From the NCBI RefSeq assembly GCF_004339725.1, contig NZ_SMGK01000002.1, forward strand, positions 930,001 to 994,000: 64,000 bases of DNA. Direction: 5' to 3'. The position numbers and the translations under genes were made by a program. Position 1 is the stretch's first letter. The number at the start of each line of letters is the position of its first letter. The notes beneath the pieces were generated by a model. The model did not search any database. It worked only from the letters and a program-made list of their open reading frames with translations, and had not been told where the DNA came from. Source of the stretch: Acidipila rosea. Its GTDB lineage: Bacteria; Acidobacteriota; Terriglobia; Terriglobales; Acidobacteriaceae. Shown here piece by piece: positions 46,065 through 52,663 of the stretch.

Positions 46065-47633
46065 TCAGGCCTGAGCCGGGCCGCCACCGTACTTGCGGAA
46101 GATGACCTTGAGGCGCTTCCGCCATTGCTCCCCGAGCGCAAGCATCACCCATTCGATCTCCGGCGAAAGATGCTTGAGGACTACTTCGTTGGCGGGATGA
46201 ATCCGTAGAGCGGGCGCAACCAGGTAAAGCAGCGGCGACGCAGGGGCCAGTTCCCTGCCCTGAAAATAGCCTTGCTGCTCGAGCGCGCCGCCGGCATGGA
46301 GCTGCCGCACGCGCATCCAGTAGTCGAGCGCCTGCAGGGGGAGATGCAGATCTTCATTCGCCTTGAGCTCAAAGACGGCCAGCCTGCCTGAGCGGGTGAG
46401 GGTAAGCAGGTCAAGCATTCCACGTTCGCCGCCGGAGAGGGCGGGAACCTGCGAGTACATGATGCCGGGGCAGATCGAGGGCTCAAGATCGGCGATCTGA
46501 CGCCGGAGCTCCGACTCCAGCCAGCGCTCCGGCTGCAGGCGATAGAGCGGGTTTCGCACGGTTCCGGAAGGCTGGCGATTCTCAAAGAGCCGGGCGGTGA
46601 GATCGCGGAAGAGCTCTTCCGTCTCCGCGGTCAGCTCCGTCTCATTAGCGCCGGCCCCGAAGGTGATGCGGTCTTCGCGAGAAAAGGAGCCCGGCGCCAG
46701 CCCATGACGGACCCGCGCAAACTCCAGCCCATGCAGCAGCAAGGCAATCTCAGTAGCACTGGCGGCGCAGACCTCCACCTGCAGGCGCATCCGCTCCGGC
46801 AGCAGCGCCAGCACACGCTGGACCGCGGCCTGGGACCGATTGTGTGCAGCCTGAGGATCAAAGGCATAGACGAGTGACATGCCAAGGTTGCCGCTGTCGC
46901 GGATATCCACCGAGGCCAGCGCCTCGCCGCGAGAATCCAGCTCGTAGAGCTGCCACTTCGCGATGGCATCGTTCATCCAGCCCATGCGGGCTTTGGTGCG
47001 TTCCGCCATTCCTACCGGAACAATGACTCTCACGCCTTCAAACACCCGTCTGCCGTCTCCATGCTGGCGGCAGTAGGCCAGCCAGAGCACTGCGAGCGTG
47101 AGGATTCCGTCGACGGTCTCCTGCGTCTCCTCAGCGTTGACACCGATGATGGCCCAGGCGCTTGCCCCACGCAGCAGCATGCCGCGGGCATAGGCGGGGC
47201 CGAAGCTGTGTTCAAGGTCCATCGCGGTGCGCAGGCTGTCGAGCTTGTATTCGGGGAAGCTGCGTGCGGCTACCCGCTCCAGCAGGCGGAGATACTTCGC
47301 CCGGGCTGCGTCTCGCGTAGAGGGGGTGCGCTGATCGCGATCAGGAACGAGCTGCAGCGTCTGCGGCCTGGTCTGGCCAAAGCGCTTTGTTTCGATGCGA
47401 AGGGAGCTCTTGCGGAGCTCGATGCTGTTGACGGTCCGCACCAGGTTGCGCTCGTCGGACCATAGATGCAGCAGGCAGCGGCCATGCTCCGTTGAGAGGG
47501 AATAGCGCGCGGACTGCATCTCGAAAAGAACCCTGCCGTCCTCAAGTACCGCCGAACCAGGATGTTCCGCCAGGAACTGTTCCAGATTGTGGGACAGTTC
47601 GCTGGCAGAAACATCTGCGTTGGGGGAGGGCAC
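46065..47633 (-). CDS. Protein of unknown function with probable PD-(D/E)XK nuclease-like C-terminus
   Basis: A 522-residue protein without a recognised family. Residues ~400-445 carry GMLDLLTLTRSGRLAVFELKANEDL: Asp408, Glu422 and Lys424 are spaced as in PD-(D/E)XK nuclease cores, and QALDYWMRV (Gln434, Tyr438) fits the trailing QxxxY helix of NucS/RecB-like members. The N-terminal ~370 residues are of no known type, alpha/beta in character, with no signal or TM helices. The gene follows the DinB-fold gene by 55 bases on the same strand. A repair or DNA-degrading role is plausible but rests on one motif set. Confidence 0.7.
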   Translation of the reverse strand: MPSPNADVSASELSHNLEQFLAEHPGSAVLEDGRVLFEMQSARYSLSTEHGRCLLHLWSDERNLVRTVNSIELRKSSLRIETKRFGQTRPQTLQLVPDRDQRTPSTRDAARAKYLRLLERVAARSFPEYKLDSLRTAMDLEHSFGPAYARGMLLRGASAWAIIGVNAEETQETVDGILTLAVLWLAYCRQHGDGRRVFEGVRVIVPVGMAERTKARMGWMNDAIAKWQLYELDSRGEALASVDIRDSGNLGMSLVYAFDPQAAHNRSQAAVQRVLALLPERMRLQVEVCAASATEIALLLHGLEFARVRHGLAPGSFSREDRITFGAGANETELTAETEELFRDLTARLFENRQPSGTVRNPLYRLQPERWLESELRRQIADLEPSICPGIMYSQVPALSGGERGMLDLLTLTRSGRLAVFELKANEDLHLPLQALDYWMRVRQLHAGGALEQQGYFQGRELAPASPLLYLVAPALRIHPANEVVLKHLSPEIEWVMLALGEQWRKRLKVIFRKYGGGPAQA

Positions 47634-47688
47634 TCCCTAATGATTAAGCGCCCGGCAAGCGGGTGCAAGCAAAATCAGGGCTGCAGCG

Positions 47689-48231
47689 TTACCATCCACT
47701 ACGCTTTCGTAACGTGGAAATTTGCGCCACATGGTGACGGCCGTGCCAGTCGTAGAGAGCAATGACCTGATTGAGCGGCTGCGGCCCATTGACAGGGTGG
47801 GTGTAGCCACGGTGCCAGGCCTGCTCGTCCAGCGCGCTCAGCAGCAGGGCCAAGCGACGGTGGAGTGACTCCAGCAGCTCAAGGGAAACGTCAACCGGTG
47901 CGGTGCGGGCATCGGGCAGCTCCGCCCAGAGGTTCTCCTTGTAGGGAGTGATGGCTGGCCAGTCCTCAGTGAGGGCGAGGCGGATGCGGGCGTACGCGTT
48001 GATGTGGCTGTCGGCGACATGGTGGACCACCTGGCGGACGGTCCACCCGCCCTCACGGTAGGGTGTATCCAGCTGCGCCTCGGTCAGTTCAGAGACCGCC
48101 GAGCGCAGGTTCTCAGGGAGAGCTGCGATGGAGTGAATGGCAGACGTCCGGTCATGCGCGGTCAGATCTGCAGGACGCTGAAATCTTCCAATGGGATAAC
48201 GAAGCGGGTCGATAGAAGGTGCAGTGCTCAT
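47689..48231 (-). CDS. DinB/YfiT-like four-helix metal-dependent protein
   Basis: A 180-residue DinB_2 (YfiT-like) protein. The phrase SIDPLRYPIGRF, EGGWTVRQVVHHVADSHINAYARIRLAL and the C-terminal IALYDWHGRHHVAQISTLRKRSGW match the YfiT/bacillithiol-transferase-like group. The three histidines of the metal site are in HHVADSH and HGRHH. Whether it uses a thiol such as bacillithiol is unknown. The frame extends to 48411, but ATG at 48231 gives the standard N-terminus and the extension overlaps the small His-rich gene. Confidence 0.88.
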   Translation of the reverse strand: MSTAPSIDPLRYPIGRFQRPADLTAHDRTSAIHSIAALPENLRSAVSELTEAQLDTPYREGGWTVRQVVHHVADSHINAYARIRLALTEDWPAITPYKENLWAELPDARTAPVDVSLELLESLHRRLALLLSALDEQAWHRGYTHPVNGPQPLNQVIALYDWHGRHHVAQISTLRKRSGW

Positions 48232-48278
48232 GCCCAGCACAATATCAGAAGATGCATTGTGCCGGGGCGGGTTGAGCT

Positions 48279-48395
48279 CTAACGGGTGCGGCGATGATGG
48301 TGACGGTGGTGACGATGGTGGTGGCGGTGAGCCGGCTGTGCAAAGGCAGAGGCGGAAATCGCCAGCAACATGGAGAGGACAACAAGCTTCTTCAT
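48279..48395 (-). CDS. Exported His/Arg-rich micropeptide, 38 residues
   Basis: Below the usual length cut-off. The minus-strand ATG at 48395 opens a 38-codon frame. Residues 1-19 are a model Sec signal peptide: MKK, a hydrophobic core, and ASAFA before the predicted cleavage. The mature part is only QPAHRHHHRHHRHHHRRTR, with nine His and six Arg. Clear Shine-Dalgarno sequence is absent, which lowers confidence. It lies 47 bases upstream of the DinB-fold gene on the same strand and 143 bases from the divergent tldD start. Metal (Ni, Zn, Cu) or polyanion binding in the periplasm is the likeliest property. Confidence 0.6.
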   Translation of the reverse strand: MKKLVVLSMLLAISASAFAQPAHRHHHRHHRHHHRRTR

Positions 48396-48538
48396 GGCGT
48401 GATCGTAGCAACGCCTGGGAGAAACATCTGTCCCACCAAGGTGGAAATCCTGCGGCAGGAACCTGATCCGGTAATAACCCGGACGCGGGGAGGCAGTGAT
48501 TTACCCTGCACCCCTCGGAGGCCTAAGATAAAGACAGG

Positions 48539-49984
48539 ATGACAAACACCCAGGCTGCAGAACACAAACGCTACTTCTTCGACAAGTTTGGCCTAACCGA
48601 GCGAATGCTGGAGCGGTGCCTTGGCGAAGCCCTCTCCGCCGGTGGCGACTATGCAGACCTCTATTTCGAATCGGTCTCGGCAACGTCGCTCGGCATCGAC
48701 GAGTCGCTGGTAAAGTCAGCCAGCCAGGGCGTAAGCGCAGGCTGCGGCGTGCGGGTCGTCTCCGGCGAGCGGACCGGCTATGCCTACACCGATAACCTCT
48801 CCTCAGACAGGCTGCTGCATGCCGCGCGCACCGCGGCGCTGATCGCCAGCGGGCCGGCCAAGGAGCGCGTAGCAGGGTTCAAAGAGACGAACACGCCGAA
48901 TCTTTATCCGATTCCCGCGGCTGAAGTCGATACCGACCTCGCGACCAAGCTGGATTTGGTGATGCGCGCCGACCGCGCGGCCCGAGCCTACGATGCGCGG
49001 ATCGTGCAGGTGCGGGCCAGCTACTCAGACGAGGTGCGCCGCATCCTGATCGCCGCCTCAGACGGCACGTATGCCAGCGATACGCAGCCGCTGGCGCGGC
49101 TTAACGTCTTCGTGCTCGCCAAGGACGGAAACCAGACGACCCGGGGGACCTCGGGCGGCGGCGGACGCGTGCAACTGGATTTCTTTGAGCTGGAAAAGAC
49201 GCCGGAGTACTTCGCGCGCGAGGCTGCCCGGCAGGCGATTCTGCAACTGGGCGCGGTTGCCGCTCCGGCGGGGGAGATGGAAGTGGTCCTGGGGCCTGGC
49301 TGGCCCGGAGTGCTGCTGCATGAGGCCGTCGGGCATGGGCTGGAGGCGGACTTTAACCGTAAGAAGACGTCGGCCTTTGCGGGGCTGATTGGGCAGTCGG
49401 TCGCCAGTTCGAAGGTGACGGTTGTGGACAATGGCCGGATGCCCTCGCGGCGCGGCTCACTCAATGTTGACGATGAGGGCTCAGCCACGCAGGAAACGGT
49501 GCTGATCGAGAAGGGCATACTCAAGGGATATCTCAGCGACAAGCTCTCCTCGCGCCTCATGAATATGCCGCACACCGGCAATGGACGCCGCGAAAGCTAT
49601 CAGCAGATTCCCATGCCGCGCATGACCAACACCTACATGCTCGCAGGAGAGGACGATCCGGAAGATATTCTGCGCAGCGTCAAGCATGGCCTCTACGCGG
49701 TGAACTTCGGCGGCGGATCAGTGGATATCACCAGCGGCAAGTTTGTCTTCAGTGCGTCGGAGGCTTACCTGATCGAGGATGGAAAGATCACCGCGCCGGT
49801 ACGGGACGCAACGCTCATTGGCAACGGACCGGAGGCGCTCAAATACGTCTCGATGGTTGGGCACGATCTGAAGCTCGATGAAGGCGTGGGAACCTGCGGC
49901 AAAGATGGACAGAGCGTGCCGGTGGGAGTGGGAATGCCCACGGTGAAGCTCGACCGCATGACGGTCGGCGGGACGGGACGGTAA
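48539..49984 (+). CDS. tldD: TldD metalloprotease subunit
   Basis: TldD subunit of the TldD/TldE heterodimeric zinc protease, known to degrade the CcdA antitoxin and remove the microcin B17 leader. 481 residues. The zinc site HEAVGH is at His261-His266, within LLHEAVGHGLEADFN. C-terminal FGGGSVDITSGKFVFSASEAY supplies family-conserved structure. The start ATG 48539 follows a weak ribosome binding site. It lies six bases before pmbA. Here the nearest small-peptide gene is the His-rich one on the other strand. Confidence 0.95.
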   Translation: MTNTQAAEHKRYFFDKFGLTERMLERCLGEALSAGGDYADLYFESVSATSLGIDESLVKSASQGVSAGCGVRVVSGERTGYAYTDNLSSDRLLHAARTAALIASGPAKERVAGFKETNTPNLYPIPAAEVDTDLATKLDLVMRADRAARAYDARIVQVRASYSDEVRRILIAASDGTYASDTQPLARLNVFVLAKDGNQTTRGTSGGGGRVQLDFFELEKTPEYFAREAARQAILQLGAVAAPAGEMEVVLGPGWPGVLLHEAVGHGLEADFNRKKTSAFAGLIGQSVASSKVTVVDNGRMPSRRGSLNVDDEGSATQETVLIEKGILKGYLSDKLSSRLMNMPHTGNGRRESYQQIPMPRMTNTYMLAGEDDPEDILRSVKHGLYAVNFGGGSVDITSGKFVFSASEAYLIEDGKITAPVRDATLIGNGPEALKYVSMVGHDLKLDEGVGTCGKDGQSVPVGVGMPTVKLDRMTVGGTGR

Positions 49985-49990
49985 TTTGTA

Positions 49991-51361
49991 ATGACCACAG
50001 TTACAGAAGCAGGTACGGACCTGCAGCAACTGGCAAGCGATGTCGTGAAGAAGGCACTGGCTGCCGGCGCAAGTGACGCAGAAGTCGTCATCAGGGAAGG
50101 CGATGAGTTTTCAACCACGGTCCGGCTGGGCCAGGTGGAGACGTTGAAGGAGTCAGGCTCACGCGGTATCGGGCTGCGCGTGTTTCTCGGCCAGCGGGCT
50201 GCGAGCACTTCTTCCAGCGACTTCTCTGCGGCAGGAATCGAACATCTCGTAGGAGGAGCCATTGCGCTCGCCCGCGTCACCTCGGAAGATCCCTTTGCAG
50301 GACTCGCCGAAGCGAGTGAGTTTGGCCAGATTACAAGCGATCTGAAGCTCTACCACGAAGATGTGCACTCGCTGCCGGTAGCGGAGCGCATCGAGTATGC
50401 GCGACGCACAGAAGCAGCTGCGCTGGCTGCAGATACGCGCCTGCACAACAGTGACGGCGGCAGCTTCGACGCAACCACGGGACGAAAAGTGCTCGCCAAT
50501 TCGCGGGGATTTGTCGGTGAGTCGCGCGGGTCTTACTGCTCGATCTCTACGAGTCCGATCGCTCTTGGACAGAGCGGCGAGATGCAGCGCGACTACTGGT
50601 ACTCAACCGCACGCAGCGTGGCAAAACTGGACTCGCCCGAAGCGGTCGGCGCAGAGGCAGCGCGTCGTACGCTGCGCCGGCTCGATGGCCGTCGCGTGCC
50701 TACGCAGCAGGCCCCTATCGTCTTTGCGCCGGAGATCGCGCGTTCACTGATCGGCGCAATTTTCGATGCTGCGAGCGGCGACTCAATCTATCGCGGCGCG
50801 TCTTTTTTCACGGGCAAACTTGGCGAGCAGGTCGCGGCGGAAAGCGTGAATGTGATTGATGACGGCACGCTCGTCGGTGGCTTCGGGTCTTCGCCCTTTG
50901 ATGGTGAAGGGTTGCCCAAGCGGCGCACGGTGATCGTGGAGCGGGGCGTGCTCACGAATTATTTGCTCAATACCTACACGGCACGCAAGCTCAACATGCG
51001 CAGCACGGGCAATGCGGCGCGCGGACTCAGCGGCAATCCCGGCATAGGCGCAAGCAATCTCTTTCTCGAAGCGGGCACGCTGACCCCGGCGCAGATTATC
51101 GGAGACATCGGCTCAGGATTGTATGTAACGGAGCTGATCGGCCAGGGCGTGAACATGGTTACGGGAGACTATTCGCGCGGCGCGTCCGGGCTCTGGATCG
51201 AGAACGGCGAGCTGACTTATCCGGTGCAGGAAATCACAATCGCGGGCAATCTGAAAGAGATGTTCATGAACATCTCGGCGATCGGCAATGACCTGATCTT
51301 TCGCAGCAGTGCCGCCGCGCCTACGCTGCGCGTTGACGGCATGACCATCGCAGGATCGTAA
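49991..51361 (+). CDS. pmbA: TldE/PmbA metalloprotease partner subunit
   Basis: A 456-residue TldE/PmbA partner without its own zinc site. Family patterns include EVVIREGDEFSTTVRLGQVETLKESGSRGIGLRVF, SFDATTGRKVLANS, and the C-terminal GQGVNMVTGDYSRGASGLWIENGELTYPVQEITIAGNLKEM. It pairs with TldD to form the active heterodimer that digests extended peptides. It is six bases after tldD and 14 bases before the UvrC-like gene, so all three are probably one transcript. Confidence 0.95.
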   Translation: MTTVTEAGTDLQQLASDVVKKALAAGASDAEVVIREGDEFSTTVRLGQVETLKESGSRGIGLRVFLGQRAASTSSSDFSAAGIEHLVGGAIALARVTSEDPFAGLAEASEFGQITSDLKLYHEDVHSLPVAERIEYARRTEAAALAADTRLHNSDGGSFDATTGRKVLANSRGFVGESRGSYCSISTSPIALGQSGEMQRDYWYSTARSVAKLDSPEAVGAEAARRTLRRLDGRRVPTQQAPIVFAPEIARSLIGAIFDAASGDSIYRGASFFTGKLGEQVAAESVNVIDDGTLVGGFGSSPFDGEGLPKRRTVIVERGVLTNYLLNTYTARKLNMRSTGNAARGLSGNPGIGASNLFLEAGTLTPAQIIGDIGSGLYVTELIGQGVNMVTGDYSRGASGLWIENGELTYPVQEITIAGNLKEMFMNISAIGNDLIFRSSAAAPTLRVDGMTIAGS

Positions 51362-51375
51362 GCCCCGGGCAGCCT

Positions 51376-52644
51376 ATGCTTGCGATTTCGCTTCCATTCG
51401 ATCCTGCCAATCCTGCGGAGGCCGTGGCGCTGCTGCCGAAGGCGTGCGCAGTCTTCGCGCTTTTCGGAGCCGATCCTGGAGCCGAGCCCTACATCAGCCG
51501 AACGCCAAACCTGCAGCGCAGGCTTCAACTTCTGCTCAGGCCTGTGCAGGCGCAGTCGCGACGGCTGCAGCTTGCGCAGAAGATCGTTCGCATCGAATAC
51601 ACCGTCACCGGGTCAGATTTTGAATCGCTGCTGCTGCTCTACTCTGCTTCACGGACTGCGTTCAAGGAGCGGGCCAGCAAACGACTGCATCTGCGGGCGC
51701 CGGCTCTGTTGCGGATGACGATGAGCAACCCTTATCCGCGTGTATATGTAACGAACAAAGTTACAAAAGCTGCCCTCGCGGAGTTTTTCGGGCCTTTTCC
51801 GTCGCGTGTTGCTGCAGAAAAGTTCCTGGATGAGGTGCTCAATCTCTTTCTGCTGCGTCGCTGTCATGAGGAGTTGCGCCCGGACCCGACCTTTCCCGGC
51901 TGTGTCTATTCAGAGATGAAGATGTGCCTCGCGCCATGCTTCAAAGGCTGTACGGACGAACGCTATGCCGAGGAGGCGCGAGCGGTTCACAGCTTTCTTC
52001 TGACGCGCGGCGGCAGTATGGAGGCCACGCTCGCTGCTGAACGCGCGGCGGCTTCAGAAGCGCTGGAGTTTGAAGAGGCGGCGCGGCTGCATGCGCGGCT
52101 CGCCAAGGTCCAGGAGGTGATGAGCCTTGCAGGCCCGGCTGTGCATGCTTTGTCGCAGCTTTCGGGCATCCTGATCCAGCCGGCTGCCGAAGCTGAAAAT
52201 GTTGCATTGTTTCTGCTCTCACGCGGCCATTTCAGCGGACCAGCCTTCTATTCCGTGGCGGGGATGCGCCATGCGAATGAGCAGTCGGGGTCCAGTTCCC
52301 TGTTTGCACATCCTGCGACGGTCGAGGCTGTTCCGCTGGAAGGCACGCCGCAGCTCGCCTCGCGCGATGCGCTGGAGCAGCGGCTGAAAGATGCGCTGAA
52401 GGCACTGCAGAACATCGATGAGAGCACCAAGTATGGCACTGCAGAACTGGCAGACCATCTCTGCCTGCTAAGCCGGTGGTTTCGCCGTCAGCAGACACGC
52501 CGCATCGGCGAGATGATCTTTTTTGAGGAGAGCGGCGAGGTTCCTTTCAGGAAAATTCAGCGCGCCATCTCGCGTGTTTACCTTGCAGACAAAGGAAGCG
52601 CTTCACCGGTAGATGCTACCGGTGAAGCGCTTCTGAATAAGTAA
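51376..52644 (+). CDS. UvrC-like protein lacking the second nuclease and HhH domains
   Basis: A 422-residue homologue of the N-terminal half of excinuclease subunit UvrC. The GIY-YIG-like block reads AVFALFG...EPYISRTPNLQRRL, with YISR where YIGK is usual. Cysteines 163, 176, 184 and 188 (C-x12-C-x7-C-x3-C, CVYSEMKMCLAPC) match the UvrC iron-sulfur pattern. A UVR-type helix pair is at 220-250 (ASEALEFEEAARLHARLAKVQ). The region after that aligns loosely with the start of the UvrC RNase H domain but the Asp-Asp-His nuclease core and the C-terminal HhH are absent. Its 3' end is a long hairpin. Confidence 0.85.
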   Translation: MLAISLPFDPANPAEAVALLPKACAVFALFGADPGAEPYISRTPNLQRRLQLLLRPVQAQSRRLQLAQKIVRIEYTVTGSDFESLLLLYSASRTAFKERASKRLHLRAPALLRMTMSNPYPRVYVTNKVTKAALAEFFGPFPSRVAAEKFLDEVLNLFLLRRCHEELRPDPTFPGCVYSEMKMCLAPCFKGCTDERYAEEARAVHSFLLTRGGSMEATLAAERAAASEALEFEEAARLHARLAKVQEVMSLAGPAVHALSQLSGILIQPAAEAENVALFLLSRGHFSGPAFYSVAGMRHANEQSGSSSLFAHPATVEAVPLEGTPQLASRDALEQRLKDALKALQNIDESTKYGTAELADHLCLLSRWFRRQQTRRIGEMIFFEESGEVPFRKIQRAISRVYLADKGSASPVDATGEALLNK

Positions 52645-52660
52645 CTCTATCTGTTACTTA
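52594..52660. terminator. Tandem hairpins at the 3' end of the UvrC-like gene
   Basis: AAGCGCTTCACCGGTAG (52596-52612) is perfectly complementary to CTACCGGTGAAGCGCTT (52616-52632), with a G-C and a G-U pair extending it and only a three-base loop. The structure lies wholly within the coding sequence. TAAGTAAC (52638-52645), which holds the stop codon, pairs with GTTACTTA (52653-52660). The pair sits between convergent genes and probably terminates both, although T tracts are poor. Confidence 0.65.
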
Positions 52661-52663
52661 ATG

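Noticed and set aside
48232..48411. N-terminal extension of the DinB-fold gene to 48411
   Set aside because: The extra residues are Pro/Ser-rich and overlap the His-rich peptide gene in another frame. ATG at 48231 matches the family start.
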